Notes: generated by a model not told the origin, from the letters alone. A stretch of DNA of 64,000 bases from Microvirga pakistanensis (GCF_004458765.1 NZ_SPJX01000267.1:14957-78956); one strand, 5' to 3'; positions 17,482 through 27,674 are shown, counted from the first letter of the stretch. Numbers and translations are program-made.

Positions 17482-19653
17482 TTATCCGGTGACGCGGTCG
17501 ACGCGGCTCACCACCCGCTTGGCGCGCAGCTCCGCGATGATGGCGTTGAGGTGCTTCAGGTCCCAGACGGTCAGGTCGATGGTCACGTCCGTGAAGTCCT
17601 GCGTCCGGCGCTTCATGTTGACGTTGTCGATGTTGCCGTCATGGTCCGCGATCACCTGCGTGATCTGCGCGAGCGAACCCGGTTCGTTGATCGATTGCAG
17701 CTTGATGCGCGCGGGGAAGCGTTGCGCGGAGCCGGATTCCAGATCCCAGCGCACGTCGATCCAGCGGTCGGGCTCGTTGTCGAAATCGGCCAGCGAGGGA
17801 GACTGGATGGGATAGATGGTGACGCCTTCGCCCGGCGTCAGGATGCCGACGATGCGGTCGCCCGGCACCGCTCCGCCTTCCGGGGCGAAGCGGATCGGCA
17901 TGTCCCTGTTCAGGCCGCGGATCGGGATGCCGTTGGGCTCCTCGCCGTTCTGCCGTGCGCCCGCGCCGTCCGGCTGTCCCCCACCCTTGCCGTCGCTTCC
18001 CGTGCGGCGGTCCTCCTTGTAGTCGGGATAGACGGCGCGCACCACGTCGCCCGAGAACATCTCGCCCCGGCCCACCGCTGCCAGCACGTCCTCGACGGAG
18101 GCGCGGGCGAGGCGGGGAAGGGCGCCCTTCAGCTTCTCGTCGGAGAAGGCGCGGCTCGCGCGCTCGAAGGCGCGCTCCAGGATCTGGTGGCCGAGGCCCG
18201 TATATTGCCGCCGCACCGCCGCGCGGGTCGCGCGCCGAATCGAGGCGCGTGCCTTGCCGGTGACGACAAGGGATTCCCACGCCGCCGGCGGCGTCTGCCC
18301 TTCGGCGCGGACGATCTCCACCTCGTCGCCGTTCTGCAGTTCGGTGAGCAGCGGCGACATGCGGCCGTTGATCTTGCACCCCACCGCCGTGTTGCCGACA
18401 TCGGTGTGCACCGCATAGGCGAAGTCGATGGGCGTGGCGCCGCGCGGCAATGCGATGAGGCGGCCCTTCGGCGTGAAGCAGAAAACCTGGTCGTGGAAGA
18501 GCTCGAGCTTCGTGTGCTCCAGGAACTCTTCCGGGTTGTCGCCTTCCGCAAGGAGGTCGATGGTGCGCCGCAGCCATTGATAGGCGCGGCTTTCCTTGGC
18601 GAGGCGGGAACTGTCGTTCACGCCCTCCTTGTAGAGCGAATGGGCGGCGATGCCGTATTCGGCGACCTGATCCATCTCCTCGGTGCGGATCTGCAGCTCG
18701 ACGCGCTGGCTGCCCGGGCCGATCACCGTGGTGTGGATGGAGCGATAGTCGTTCTGCTTGGGCGTCGAGACGTAGTCCTTGAAGCGACCGGGCACCATCG
18801 GCCAGCTCGTATGCACGGTGCCGAGCGCGCGATAGCATTCGTCGAGGGTCCCGACGATGATGCGAAAGGCGAAGATATCGGACAACTGCTCGAAGGAGAC
18901 GGACTTGCGTTCCATCTTGCGCCAGATCGAATAGGGACGCTTCTGACGTCCCGAGACCTGCGCGTCGATTCCCTGAGCCTTGAGCTTCGTGGTGAGAGTC
19001 CGCTCGATCTCTTCGACGAGTTTTTCGCTCTTCGCCGTCAGTTCCCGCAGATGGCGGTTGATCGCCTCGTACGCCTCCGGGTCGAGGTTTTGGAACGCCA
19101 GTTCCTCCAGCTCCTCGCGCATCTCCTGGATACCCATGCGTCCGGCGAGCGGGGCGTAGATTTCCAGCGTTTCCTGCGCGATGCGCTGCCGCTTCTCCGG
19201 CGGCATGAAGCCGAGGGTGCGCATGTTGTGCAGGCGGTCCGCGAGCTTCACCAGGAGCACGCGCACGTCTTCGGCGATGGCCAGCAGCAGCTTGCGGAAG
19301 TTCTCACCCTGCGCCGCACGCTTCGAGACGAGATCGAGCCGCTTGATCTTCGTGAGGCCGTCGACGAGGGCCCCGATCTGGGGACCGAAGGTCTTGTTGA
19401 TTTCCTCCAGGGTCGCCTCGGTGTCCTCCACCGTGTCGTGGAGCACCGCCGCGGCGATGGTCGCCTCATCGAGCTTCATGTCCGTGAGGATGGCCGCGAC
19501 TTCGAGAGGGTGGCCGAAGAACAGGTCGCCGGATGCGCGTTTCTGGTTGCCATGAGCCATCATGGCATACACGTAAGCACGATTGAGAAGCGCCTCGTTG
19601 GCCGAGGGGTTGTAGCGCTTGACCCGCTCGACAAGTTCGTACTGGCGCATCAT
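17482..19653 (-). CDS. rsh: Bifunctional (p)ppGpp synthetase/hydrolase, RelA/SpoT homologue
   Basis: The 723-residue protein makes and degrades the stringent-response alarmone (p)ppGpp. The order is: HD hydrolase domain (HDTVEDT near residue 71, and later KLADRLHNMRTL), synthetase domain (RPYSIWRKM, then GRFKDYVSTPKQNDYRSIHT), TGS domain near residues 395-455 (TPKGRLIALPRGATPIDFAY), and a C-terminal ACT domain ending at the stop. Both catalytic centres look intact, as expected for the single Rsh of alphaproteobacteria. Two adjacent ATG codons (19653 and 19650) could start it. rpoZ lies directly upstream, as in many proteobacteria. Confidence 0.95.
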   Translation of the reverse strand: MMRQYELVERVKRYNPSANEALLNRAYVYAMMAHGNQKRASGDLFFGHPLEVAAILTDMKLDEATIAAAVLHDTVEDTEATLEEINKTFGPQIGALVDGLTKIKRLDLVSKRAAQGENFRKLLLAIAEDVRVLLVKLADRLHNMRTLGFMPPEKRQRIAQETLEIYAPLAGRMGIQEMREELEELAFQNLDPEAYEAINRHLRELTAKSEKLVEEIERTLTTKLKAQGIDAQVSGRQKRPYSIWRKMERKSVSFEQLSDIFAFRIIVGTLDECYRALGTVHTSWPMVPGRFKDYVSTPKQNDYRSIHTTVIGPGSQRVELQIRTEEMDQVAEYGIAAHSLYKEGVNDSSRLAKESRAYQWLRRTIDLLAEGDNPEEFLEHTKLELFHDQVFCFTPKGRLIALPRGATPIDFAYAVHTDVGNTAVGCKINGRMSPLLTELQNGDEVEIVRAEGQTPPAAWESLVVTGKARASIRRATRAAVRRQYTGLGHQILERAFERASRAFSDEKLKGALPRLARASVEDVLAAVGRGEMFSGDVVRAVYPDYKEDRRTGSDGKGGGQPDGAGARQNGEEPNGIPIRGLNRDMPIRFAPEGGAVPGDRIVGILTPGEGVTIYPIQSPSLADFDNEPDRWIDVRWDLESGSAQRFPARIKLQSINEPGSLAQITQVIADHDGNIDNVNMKRRTQDFTDVTIDLTVWDLKHLNAIIAELRAKRVVSRVDRVTG

Positions 19654-19787
19654 GCGGCCGCCATCTCCTCGAATTTAATCTATCTGGCTGAAATCAGACG
19701 ACTTTAAAGAATATGGACCGGGCCATCCAACCGCAAGCTGAATACCTTGCCGCAGGCGCCAAATCCGCGCCGTGGTTAAGCGGCCAA

Positions 19788-19816
19788 GAAAAAGCCCGGC
19801 CGAGGCCGGGCTTTAT
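19788..19816 (-). terminator. Rho-independent terminator of rpoZ
   Basis: Read on the minus strand, GCCCGGCC pairs with GGCCGGGC around a three-base loop and is followed by TTTTTCTT. It lies just after the rpoZ stop at 19839 and would separate rpoZ from rsh. Confidence 0.88.
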
Positions 19817-19838
19817 CGGAAATCATAGAACGTGAATG

Positions 19839-20243
19839 TTATTCGCGGTCGTCATCGTCGGAGCTGTTGTTGCTCGGGGGCACCAGGCCCTCGAGGCCGC
19901 GGAGCAGGTCTTCCTCGCTCATGCGGTCGAACTGGACGTCCGTATCGTTGTCGGCGCCCGAGGCGGCCGCCGTGTTGCCCAGCATGGGAACGGCCTCGGC
20001 CTCCGGCTCGTCCACTTCGACATATTTCTGCATGGAGTGGATGAGCTGCTCCTTCAGGTCGTCGGGAGCGATGGTCTCGTCCGCGATCTCGCGGAGAGCC
20101 ACGACCGGGTTCTTGTCACGGTCGCGGTCGATGGTGAGCGGCGAGCCCGACGAAATCAGGCGGGCGCGGTGGCTGGCCAGCAGCACGAGCTCAAACCGGT
20201 TATCGACCTTGTCGATGCAGTCTTCGACGGTCACGCGAGCCAT
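19839..20243 (-). CDS. rpoZ: RNA polymerase omega subunit
   Basis: The 134-residue protein is the omega subunit that helps assemble RNA polymerase by chaperoning beta-prime. The signature [20 protein letters not shown] opens the protein, followed by ASHRAR and [10 protein letters not shown] near residue 44-53. The C-terminal half is an acidic extension ending SSDDDDRE, common in alphaproteobacterial omega. A strong GAAGGAG site precedes the ATG. Confidence 0.96.
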   Translation of the reverse strand: MARVTVEDCIDKVDNRFELVLLASHRARLISSGSPLTIDRDRDKNPVVALREIADETIAPDDLKEQLIHSMQKYVEVDEPEAEAVPMLGNTAAASGADNDTDVQFDRMSEEDLLRGLEGLVPPSNNSSDDDDRE

Positions 20244-20829
20244 GCAGGGGCTCCTTCTTCAGGTTCGGAGAATATCGGAAGGGGCACCGGATACACCGAA
20301 TGCCTCCGGAAAACAAGGGGATGCGCACATCGCCGTGACGCGGCCTGATGTGATCCTCAGGCCGAACGCGGCCCCTGGTCATCCGCTGCAAGGACTTCGC
20401 CCTCTCCGGCTCGAAATGACAATGAGGGAATGACACGCGTCTCGCGAAGCTCAACGCATCCGAACCGAGTCGCGACCCGCCCATGCCGGGGATTTGAGCG
20501 CAGGTTTCATCCACCGCTCCATCCGGGACTTTCCTCGTTGTGCCGGATCGCACGTCGATATTATAAGGCATACGATATATTGAAACAAAGAATAATTGGG
20601 GGTCGAATGAGAACTTTGAGGCGCTGTGCGCATAGGCTCACCCGTTGGGCCAGGCGAGTCTTGCCCAGCCTTTTTTGCGGCAGGCGGAAAGTCAACCGCA
20701 ATCTCCTGAAGGGATGGAGGCAGCAGATCTGAGGGCAGATCGGGTCGCGAGGTGTGGTCCTCACCTTGACTCCGGGGCTTGCGGGTGCCAGTTCCGCGCG
20801 GATTCGATGTGAACAAGGTTCCGCTCCCG
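20244..20829. other. Gap between rpoZ and fabD: repeats and probable promoters
   Basis: I see no gene in these 586 bases. They hold an 8-bp hairpin (CGGCCTGA/TCAGGCCG at 20341-20364), a stretch at 20377-20430 that resembles dispersed Hyphomicrobiales intergenic repeats, and an unusually AT-rich patch near 20555-20600. Within that patch TTGTGC (20538) and TATAAG (20562) are spaced 18 bases and could be a sigma-70 promoter for fabD. Confidence 0.4.
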
Positions 20830-21777
20830 ATGAAGCGCGCATTCATTTTCCCCGGCCAAGGAAGCCAGGCTGTGGGCATGGGCAAGGCCCTTGCCGATGC
20901 CTTCCCTCAGGCCAAGGCGGTGTTCGATGAGGTGGACGAGGCTCTCTCGCAGAGGCTGTCCACCCTGATGTGGGAAGGCCCCGCCGAGGAGCTGACGCTC
21001 ACGGCCAACACGCAACCGGCCCTGATGGCCGTGAGCCTCGCCGCCATGCGCGTCCTCGAGGCGGAGGCAGGGCTCGATCTCGGCCAGCATGCGGCTTTCG
21101 TGGCCGGTCACTCGCTCGGGGAATATTCGGCTCTGGCTGCCGCCGGCAGCCTGTCGATCGCCGATACGGCCCGTCTCCTGCGAATCCGCGGCAATGCCAT
21201 GCAGAGCGCCGTGCCCGTGGGGCAGGGCGCCATGGCGGCTCTCCTGGGCCTTGAATACGAGGCGGCCCTCGATGTCGCCCGGGCGGCCGCTCAAGGGGAG
21301 GTCTGCGACGCGGCCAACGACAATGGCGGCGCGCAGGTTGTGGTCTCCGGCCACAAGGAGGCCGTCGAGCGCGCGGTCGCCATCGCCCAGGAAAGGGGCG
21401 CCAAGCGCGCCGTGATGCTGACCGTGTCCGCGCCCTTCCATTGCGCCCTCATGCAGCCTGCCGCCGACGCCATGCGCGACGCCCTCGCCGCCGTGGCCGT
21501 GAAGGCTCCCGCCGTTCCGGTGGTGGCCAACGTGGAGGCCGCTCCGATTACCGATCCGGAGGCGATCAGGGACGCCCTGGTCCGCCAGGTCACCGGCACC
21601 GTCCGCTGGCGTGAATGCGTGGCCTATATGGCCGCTCAGGGCGTTGAAGCATTCTATGAGGTCGGGTCGGGTAAGGTCCTGACCGGCCTCGTGAAGCGCA
21701 TTGCGACGGGCGCAGCCTCCACCGCCATCGGCACCCCCGAGGACGTCGCCGCCTTCAAAGCTTCCCTGCAAGGATAA
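20830..21777 (+). CDS. fabD: Malonyl-CoA:ACP transacylase
   Basis: The 315-residue enzyme moves malonyl groups from CoA to acyl carrier protein to start fatty-acid elongation. The protein begins with the family motif KRAFIFPGQGSQAVGMG, the nucleophile is Ser95 in GHSLGEYSALAAAG, and the catalytic histidine lies in SAPFHCALM. I use the ATG at 20830, because the domain begins there; the longer frame starting at 20779 adds residues unlike the family. It opens the fabD-fabG-acpP-fabF cluster. Confidence 0.96.
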   Translation: MKRAFIFPGQGSQAVGMGKALADAFPQAKAVFDEVDEALSQRLSTLMWEGPAEELTLTANTQPALMAVSLAAMRVLEAEAGLDLGQHAAFVAGHSLGEYSALAAAGSLSIADTARLLRIRGNAMQSAVPVGQGAMAALLGLEYEAALDVARAAAQGEVCDAANDNGGAQVVVSGHKEAVERAVAIAQERGAKRAVMLTVSAPFHCALMQPAADAMRDALAAVAVKAPAVPVVANVEAAPITDPEAIRDALVRQVTGTVRWRECVAYMAAQGVEAFYEVGSGKVLTGLVKRIATGAASTAIGTPEDVAAFKASLQG

Positions 21778-21791
21778 AAAGGAGAGCCTCC

Positions 21792-22529
21792 ATGTTCGAT
21801 CTGACTGGCCGCAAGGCTCTCGTGACCGGTGCCACCGGCGGCATCGGCGGCGCCATCGCCCGCGCGCTGCATGCCCAGGGCGCCACCGTGACCCTCTCCG
21901 GCACCCGCCGCGCCGCTCTCGACGAGCTCGCGGCCTCCTTAGGCGAGCGGGTCCATGTGGTCGAGGCCAATCTCGCCGACAAGGATTCGGTGGAGGCCCT
22001 CGTTCCGGCGGCGGAAGCCGCGATGGAGGGGCTGGACATTCTCGTGAACAACGCAGGCGTGACCAAGGACAACCTGTTCATGCGCATGAAGGACGAGGAA
22101 TGGGACACGGTGATCGCCGTGAACCTGACCGCCGCCTTCCGCCTTTCGCGGGCCGCCGTGAAGGGCATGATGCGCCGCCGCTACGGCCGCGTCGTCAATA
22201 TCGGCTCGGTCGTCGGCTCAACCGGCAATCCCGGACAGGGCAATTATGCAGCTTCGAAAGCCGGTCTCATCGGCATGACCAAGGCGCTCGCCGCCGAGGT
22301 GGCGAGCCGCAACATCACCGTGAATCTGGTCGCCCCGGGCTTCATCGAGTCACCCATGACCGACGTGCTCAACGAGAAGCAGCGCGAAGGAATCCTCGGC
22401 ACCATCCCTATGGGAAGGCTGGGCCAGGGCGACGAAATCGCTTCGTCGGTTGTCTATCTCGCCTCCACCGAGGCCGGCTACGTGACGGGGCACACCCTTC
22501 ACGTGAACGGTGGAATGGCCATGTTCTAA
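21792..22529 (+). CDS. fabG: 3-oxoacyl-[ACP] reductase
   Basis: The 245-residue short-chain dehydrogenase reduces beta-ketoacyl-ACP with NADPH. The cofactor loop TGATGGIGGAIA lies at residues 12-23, NNAG near 86, and the catalytic set includes Ser139 region (NIGSVVGSTG), Tyr152 and Lys156 (YAASK). An AAAAGGAG site precedes the ATG, 14 bases after fabD. Identity as FabG rather than another SDR is supported by its position. Confidence 0.95.
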   Translation: MFDLTGRKALVTGATGGIGGAIARALHAQGATVTLSGTRRAALDELAASLGERVHVVEANLADKDSVEALVPAAEAAMEGLDILVNNAGVTKDNLFMRMKDEEWDTVIAVNLTAAFRLSRAAVKGMMRRRYGRVVNIGSVVGSTGNPGQGNYAASKAGLIGMTKALAAEVASRNITVNLVAPGFIESPMTDVLNEKQREGILGTIPMGRLGQGDEIASSVVYLASTEAGYVTGHTLHVNGGMAMF

Positions 22530-22765
22530 AAGCACTTAGCGGCGCTTGCGGAAACTGTTCGCAGGCGCCGCTCGCCTCTCGCCAGAGAGGATAAGCTTGT
22601 GTTAAGCATGATCCCGATCACGCCAAAGGGGTTGACCGGCGCTCAAAAATGCGGCTTTGCACGGCGCAAGGTAGCCGTTTCAGCGTTGTCAGCTGAGCAG
22701 CTGATCCGATTTCGATTTTTCAATCCGCCCAATAACTGAGGCGGCAGCCACTGAGGAAGAAAACG

Positions 22766-23002
22766 ATGAGTGACGTCGCTGATCGCGTGAAGAAGATTGT
22801 TGTCGAGCACCTGGGCGTCGAAGCCGACAAGGTGACGGACAACGCCAACTTCATCGACGACCTGGGCGCCGACAGCCTCGACACGGTCGAGCTGGTGATG
22901 GCCTTCGAAGAGGAGTTCAACGTCGAGATTCCGGACGATGCCGCCGAGACCATCGTCACGGTCGGCGACGCCATCCGCTTCCTCGAGAAGAACGCGGCCT
23001 AA
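22766..23002 (+). CDS. acpP: Acyl carrier protein
   Basis: The 78-residue acidic protein carries fatty-acyl intermediates on a phosphopantetheine arm attached to Ser37 in the motif [18 protein letters not shown]. Length and sequence are standard. A GAGGAAG site lies upstream. The 236-base gap after fabG probably contains a separate promoter, and the gene has its own terminator, which fits the high expression usual for acpP. Confidence 0.97.
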   Translation: MSDVADRVKKIVVEHLGVEADKVTDNANFIDDLGADSLDTVELVMAFEEEFNVEIPDDAAETIVTVGDAIRFLEKNAA

Positions 23003-23010
23003 GAAGTTCA

Positions 23011-23047
23011 CGGGCGTCGGGTGAGTCACCCGACGCCCGATTTTTAT
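23011..23047 (+). terminator. Rho-independent terminator of acpP
   Basis: A 13-bp perfect stem (CGGGCGTCGGGTG and its complement) closes on an AGT loop and is followed by ATTTTTATT. It lies between acpP and fabF and would give extra acpP transcript relative to fabF. Confidence 0.92.
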
Positions 23048-23067
23048 TAACGATAGGGTAGAACGTT

Positions 23068-24330
23068 ATGCGCCGGGTTGTTGTTACAGGTCTTGGCATG
23101 GTCACGCCGCTGGGCAGCGGAGTGGATGTCACGTGGTCCCGCCTGATCGAAGGACAAAGCGGCGCGAACAAGATCACCGATTTTCAGGTCGACGATCTCG
23201 CCTGCCGGATCGCCTGCCAGATCCCCGTCGGCGACGGCTCCAACGGCACCTTCAATCCCGACGAGTGGATGGAGCCGAAGGAACAGCGCAAGGTCGACCC
23301 TTTCATCGTCTACGCCATGGCGGCCTCAACCCAGGCTCTCCGGGACGCGGGCTGGGCGCCGAAGACCTATGAGGAGCAATGCGCCACCGGCGTGCTGATC
23401 GGCTCCGGCATTGGCGGTATCGGCGGCATCTACGAGGCGTCCGCCACCCTGATCGAGCGCGGCCCGCGCCGCATCTCGCCCTTCTTCATTCCCGGCCGCC
23501 TGATCAACCTGGCGGGGGGCTATGTGTCCATCGAGCACGGCCTGAAGGGGCCCAACCACGCGGTGGTCACGGCCTGCTCCACCGGCTCCCACGCCATCGG
23601 CGACGCGGCCCGCCTGATCGCCCTGGGCGATGCCGACGTGATGGTGGCGGGCGGCACGGAATCCCCGGTCAACCGCCTGTCCATCGCAGGATTCGCGGCC
23701 TGCCGGGCGCTCTCGACGAACTACAACGACACGCCCGAGAAGGCTTCGCGCCCCTACGACAAGGACCGTGACGGCTTCGTCATGGGCGAGGGGGCCGGGG
23801 TCGTGGTGCTGGAGGAATACGAGCACGCCAAGGCGCGCGGCGCCAAGATCTACGCCGAAGTCATCGGCTATGGCCTGTCGGGCGATGCCTATCACATCAC
23901 CTCGCCGTCCGAGGATGGCGACGGCGCCTATCGCTGCATGGCGGCGGCCCTGAAGCGCGCGGGCATTCCCGTGTCCGAAATCGACTATGTCAACGCCCAC
24001 GGCACCTCCACGCCGCTCGGGGACGAGCTGGAGCTGAAGGCGGTCGAGCGCATCGTCGGCAACGCCGCCGGCAAGCTCTCCATGTCATCCACGAAATCGG
24101 CGATCGGGCATCTCCTGGGCGCGGCCGGCGCGGTCGAGGCGATCTTCTCGATCCTGGCTATGCGCGACGGCATCGTCCCGCCGACGATCAACCTGGACAA
24201 TCCGTCCGTGGAAACCGCCATCGATCTCGTGCCGAAGGTGGCCAAGCGCAAGGAGGTCAACGTGGCCTTGTCGAACTCTTTCGGGTTCGGCGGCACCAAC
24301 GCTTCGGTGATCTTCCGTCGCGTTGCCTGA
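23068..24330 (+). CDS. fabF: 3-oxoacyl-[ACP] synthase II
   Basis: The 420-residue condensing enzyme elongates acyl-ACP with malonyl-ACP. The Cys-His-His triad is visible as Cys170 (VTACSTGSHAIG), His311 (NAHGTSTPLGD) and His348 (SAIGHLLGAAGAVE). The protein opens MRRVVVTGLGMVTPLGSG, as is normal for FabF. It follows acpP after the terminator and precedes mltG, the standard rhizobial order. Confidence 0.97.
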   Translation: MRRVVVTGLGMVTPLGSGVDVTWSRLIEGQSGANKITDFQVDDLACRIACQIPVGDGSNGTFNPDEWMEPKEQRKVDPFIVYAMAASTQALRDAGWAPKTYEEQCATGVLIGSGIGGIGGIYEASATLIERGPRRISPFFIPGRLINLAGGYVSIEHGLKGPNHAVVTACSTGSHAIGDAARLIALGDADVMVAGGTESPVNRLSIAGFAACRALSTNYNDTPEKASRPYDKDRDGFVMGEGAGVVVLEEYEHAKARGAKIYAEVIGYGLSGDAYHITSPSEDGDGAYRCMAAALKRAGIPVSEIDYVNAHGTSTPLGDELELKAVERIVGNAAGKLSMSSTKSAIGHLLGAAGAVEAIFSILAMRDGIVPPTINLDNPSVETAIDLVPKVAKRKEVNVALSNSFGFGGTNASVIFRRVA

Positions 24331-24425
24331 GATAGGGCTTTTTCCATTACGGCTTTTCGCCATAATCCCCGTTAGGGTGTCGGAGGAGTCCGGGGCGGCC
24401 CGGCCGGCACCAGAAAAGCATCGTG

Positions 24426-25829
24426 ATGTTCGGACGTAAAAAGAAAAGCACCCTGATCTCTGAGCACGAGGCCGAGCTCCAAGGCCAGGAGCAGCCGCGC
24501 CTTGCGCCGCGTTCCCCGAGCGAGGCGCTCAAGCCGAGCCTGGCTCCGCCGCCCCCGCCGCGCATCCGCCGTCGCGGCGGCATGCTGGGCGTCATGAGCG
24601 GCCTGCTGACGCTGATCGTCGCCCTCGCTCTGGCGGGCATCCTCGGCTTCACCATGCTGGAGCGGGAGGTGACGGCCAAGGGACCGCTGCAGAACGACAA
24701 GGTGGTGCTCATTCCGCGCAATACGGGGACGAGCGGGATCGCCGGGATCCTGAAGGATGAGGGCGTCATCGAGCACCCGTTGCTGTTCGAAGCCTATGCG
24801 CTCGTCAATCGTCAGCGCGGTCAGCTCAAGGCCGGAGAGTTCCAGTTCAAGGCCGGCACGAGCATCCAGGAAGCGATCGACACCCTCGTCCAGGGCAAGG
24901 CGATCCTCCACGCCGTCACCATTCCCGAGGGGCTCACGAGCGATCAGATCGTCGCGCGCCTCTACGAGAACGAGATCCTGAGCGGCGACATCGCCGAGAC
25001 GCCGCGCGAGGGAACCCTGCTGCCCGACACCTACAAGTTCGAGCGCGGCACCACCCGCCAGCAGATCGTCAACACCATGCAGGCGGCTCAGCGCCAGGCT
25101 CTCAACCAGATCTGGCAGCGCCGCTCCGCCGATCTGCCGATCAAGTCTCCGCAGGAGCTGGTGATCCTCGCCTCCATCGTGGAGAAGGAAACGGGGCGCG
25201 CCGACGAGCGCACCCGCGTGGCGGGGGTGTTCATCAACCGCCTCATGAAGCGCATGAAGCTCCAGTCCGACCCCACCATCGTGTACGGCCTGGTGGGGGG
25301 CAAAGGCACCCTGGGACGCGGCATCCTGCGCAGCGAGATCGAGGCGGCGACGCCCTACAACACCTACGTCATCGAGGGCCTGCCCCCGGGACCCATCGCG
25401 AATCCCGGACGCGCCGCGCTCGAGGCCGTGGCGAATCCATCGCGCACCAAGGACCTCTATTTCGTCGCCGACGGCTCGGGCGGTCACGCCTTCGCCGAAA
25501 GCTACGAGCAGCACCAGCGCAATGTGAGCCGCTGGCGGCAGATCGAAAAGTCCAAGCCTGCGGCCGGCGGCGACAGCGTCGATCGGGTGCTCGACCCCGA
25601 TGCCCCTGTCCAGCCGGCGGCTCCGGGACAATCCGGCGCGCTCGACGACGGGCTGAACGAGCTGCGCGGCAGCGCCAGTGCGGTGCCGGCCGGTGTCCGC
25701 ACCGTCGGCGCCAATGGAAAGCGCACCCGCGGTTTCGACGCGAGCGAGGGCACCGACAAGGATCCGCTCAGGAACAGGACCTTCGACCTGACCAATCCGA
25801 AGAACGTGCCGGAACTCAAGCAACCCTGA
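24426..25829 (+). CDS. mltG: Endolytic murein transglycosylase MltG
   Basis: The 467-residue protein (YceG/DUF175 family) cuts nascent peptidoglycan glycan strands. It has a cytoplasmic proline-rich N-terminus, one membrane helix at about residues 58-80, a LysM-like region and the catalytic domain with the glutamate in ILASIVEKETGRADE, then VFINRL and LQSDPTIVYG. The tail after residue 370 is low-complexity. GTG at 24423 could also serve as start. It is placed between fabF and yicC as in other Hyphomicrobiales. Confidence 0.93.
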   Translation: MFGRKKKSTLISEHEAELQGQEQPRLAPRSPSEALKPSLAPPPPPRIRRRGGMLGVMSGLLTLIVALALAGILGFTMLEREVTAKGPLQNDKVVLIPRNTGTSGIAGILKDEGVIEHPLLFEAYALVNRQRGQLKAGEFQFKAGTSIQEAIDTLVQGKAILHAVTIPEGLTSDQIVARLYENEILSGDIAETPREGTLLPDTYKFERGTTRQQIVNTMQAAQRQALNQIWQRRSADLPIKSPQELVILASIVEKETGRADERTRVAGVFINRLMKRMKLQSDPTIVYGLVGGKGTLGRGILRSEIEAATPYNTYVIEGLPPGPIANPGRAALEAVANPSRTKDLYFVADGSGGHAFAESYEQHQRNVSRWRQIEKSKPAAGGDSVDRVLDPDAPVQPAAPGQSGALDDGLNELRGSASAVPAGVRTVGANGKRTRGFDASEGTDKDPLRNRTFDLTNPKNVPELKQP

Positions 25830-25980
25830 CCGGCTGCGGCAGGCCTCCGGCGATCGGCTACGCCCGGGGCGCGGCTTCTTGCATCGGGCTCTCGCGCGAA
25901 TTCTCCTCTCAGGCCCGGTGACCTCCGTTTTCACGAGCGCATGGTCGGGAACGATCCGGTGATCCGGGTCAGCGAAAAAC

Positions 25981-26007
25981 CGCGTCCACTTTTCCGCACG
26001 ATGCGCT
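25981..26007. repeat. Half copy of the GCGCATCGT palindromic repeat
   Basis: The segment reading CGTCCACTTTTCCGCACGAT followed by GCGCT repeats the right half of the palindrome at 14531-14574 with two differences. The left arm is not recognisable here. Confidence 0.65.
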
Positions 26008-26055
26008 ATGGTCGCGCCAAATTTTCCACCCTGGAATACGCCTGAGGTTCAGTGC

Positions 26056-26943
26056 ATGTCGATTGCAAGCATGACCGGCTTCGCCCGCGAGGCCGGCGTC
26101 ACCGGCCCCTACCAATGGGCCTGGGAGATCAAGACCGTGAATGGGCGCGGCCTTGAGATACGCGTGAGGGCACCCTCCGGGCTCGACGCCATCGGAGAGG
26201 AGGCGCGCGGCCAGATCCTCAAGGCCTTCACCCGGGGGCAGGGGCAGCTCAATCTCTCGATCTCGAAGACATCGTCGGTGCCCAGGCTCAGGGTCAACCA
26301 GGAGGTGCTGCAATCCCTTCTCTCGGCGGTCGGAGGGCTGACCCTGCCGGACAATGTGCAGCCAGCCTCCCTCGATGGGCTTCTGGCCGTCCGGGGTGTC
26401 GTGGAACTCGATGAGGATGCCGTCGATCCGGGGCAGGACGAGGCTCTCACGGGAGCCCTCCGGGACGCCGTTGCGCGGCTCGTTCAGTCCTTGCGGTCCG
26501 CCCGACTGAACGAGGGCCGCGCGCTCGCCGCCGTCCTGGCCCAGCAGCTCGATGTGATCGCCGGGCTCGTGGGCGAGGCGGAGGCCTCCCCGGCCCGCCA
26601 GCCCGAAGCCATCCGGGCGCGTCTCGAAGCGTCGATCGCGGAACTTCTGGACGGCAAGGCCTCCCTCGATCCGGCTCGCCTGCATCAGGAGGCGGTGCTC
26701 ATCGCCGCGCGCGCCGACATCCGTGAGGAGATCGACCGGCTGCGCGCCCATGTGGAAGCCGCGCGAGCCCTCCTGCAGGAGGGCGGACCGGTCGGGCGCA
26801 GGCTCGACTTCCTGGCGCAGGAATTCGGCCGCGAGGCCAATACCCTCTGTGCCAAGGCCAATGATGTGGCTCTTTCCAGGATCGGACTTGAATTGAAAGC
26901 GGTTATCGAGCAATTCCGCGAGCAGGTTCAGAATGTGGAGTGA
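26056..26943 (+). CDS. yicC: YicC family endoribonuclease-like protein
   Basis: The 295-residue protein has the two ends typical of YicC: N-terminal MTGFAREAG...[18 protein letters not shown] and C-terminal [26 protein letters not shown]. coli YicC is reported as an endoribonuclease that affects small RNA turnover; the activity here is inferred. The frame extends upstream to 26008, but similarity starts near the ATG at 26056. It ends immediately before gmk and is almost certainly cotranscribed with it. Confidence 0.92.
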   Translation: MSIASMTGFAREAGVTGPYQWAWEIKTVNGRGLEIRVRAPSGLDAIGEEARGQILKAFTRGQGQLNLSISKTSSVPRLRVNQEVLQSLLSAVGGLTLPDNVQPASLDGLLAVRGVVELDEDAVDPGQDEALTGALRDAVARLVQSLRSARLNEGRALAAVLAQQLDVIAGLVGEAEASPARQPEAIRARLEASIAELLDGKASLDPARLHQEAVLIAARADIREEIDRLRAHVEAARALLQEGGPVGRRLDFLAQEFGREANTLCAKANDVALSRIGLELKAVIEQFREQVQNVE

Positions 26944-26947
26944 TGCG

Positions 26948-27613
26948 GTGAGCCAAGATTCGAAGCCTCTCGTCGGCCGCCGGGGCCTCATCCTCATACT
27001 GTCCTCGCCCTCGGGCGCGGGAAAGACCACGCTCACCCGCAGCTTGGTGGAGGAGCGCGCGGGCGTTCTCTCGGTCTCCGTCACCACCCGTCCCAAGCGT
27101 CCGTCCGAGATCGAGGGAAAGCATTATCACTTCATCGACGTGGACGAGTTCAAGGCGATGCGCGACCGCGACGAGCTTCTCGAATGGGCCGAGGTGCACG
27201 GCAACTTCTACGGCACGCCCCGCAAGCCCGTCGAGAAGACTCTTGCGGCCGGCCAGGACATGGTCTTCGACATCGACTACCAGGGCACCCGCCAGGTGCG
27301 GCAGAAGCTGCCGGAGGACGTGGTGACCGTGTTCGTCCTGCCTCCGAGCTTCAAGGAGCTGAAGGCGCGTCTCGAGCGTCGGGCGGAGGATGCGCCCGAG
27401 GTCATCGCCAAGCGGCTCGCCAACGCCCGGGTCGAGATGGAGCGGTGGGTCGAGTACGACTACGTGATCGTCAATGAGGATCTCGGCGACTCTTTCGCGA
27501 AGCTGAAGGCCATTCAGGCGGCGGAGCGCCTCAAGCGCGACCGGCTCGTGGGCCTCCAGGACTTCGTCGAGGGCCTCCTCTCGGAGAAGCTCGACCAAGA
27601 TCCTCGGGCTTAG
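26948..27613 (+). CDS. gmk: Guanylate kinase
   Basis: The 221-residue enzyme phosphorylates GMP to GDP. The P-loop [12 protein letters not shown] is near residue 20, the GMP-binding segment [21 protein letters not shown] follows, and [18 protein letters not shown] is the lid region. I prefer the GTG at 26948, which has a GGAG site seven bases upstream; an ATG at 26933 overlaps the end of yicC and would add five residues. The yicC-gmk pair is conserved. Confidence 0.94.
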   Translation: MSQDSKPLVGRRGLILILSSPSGAGKTTLTRSLVEERAGVLSVSVTTRPKRPSEIEGKHYHFIDVDEFKAMRDRDELLEWAEVHGNFYGTPRKPVEKTLAAGQDMVFDIDYQGTRQVRQKLPEDVVTVFVLPPSFKELKARLERRAEDAPEVIAKRLANARVEMERWVEYDYVIVNEDLGDSFAKLKAIQAAERLKRDRLVGLQDFVEGLLSEKLDQDPRA

Positions 27614-27663
27614 AGCATCGGACGTGAAAAGTGGAATCCACTTTTGGGATCCATCAGATGCTC
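27613..27663. repeat. Palindromic intergenic element after gmk
   Basis: Nested inverted repeats, outer GAGCATC/GATGCTC and inner AAAAGTGG/CCACTTTT, occupy this segment immediately after the gmk stop codon. It could act as a weak terminator but lacks a U-tract and resembles dispersed repeats of Methylobacteriaceae. Confidence 0.6.
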
Positions 27664-27674
27664 CATTTTAAGGC

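Noticed and set aside
17551-19707. 718-codon frame opposite the RelA/SpoT gene
   Set aside because: It has no recognisable domain, while the minus-strand frame shows complete HD, synthetase, TGS and ACT regions.
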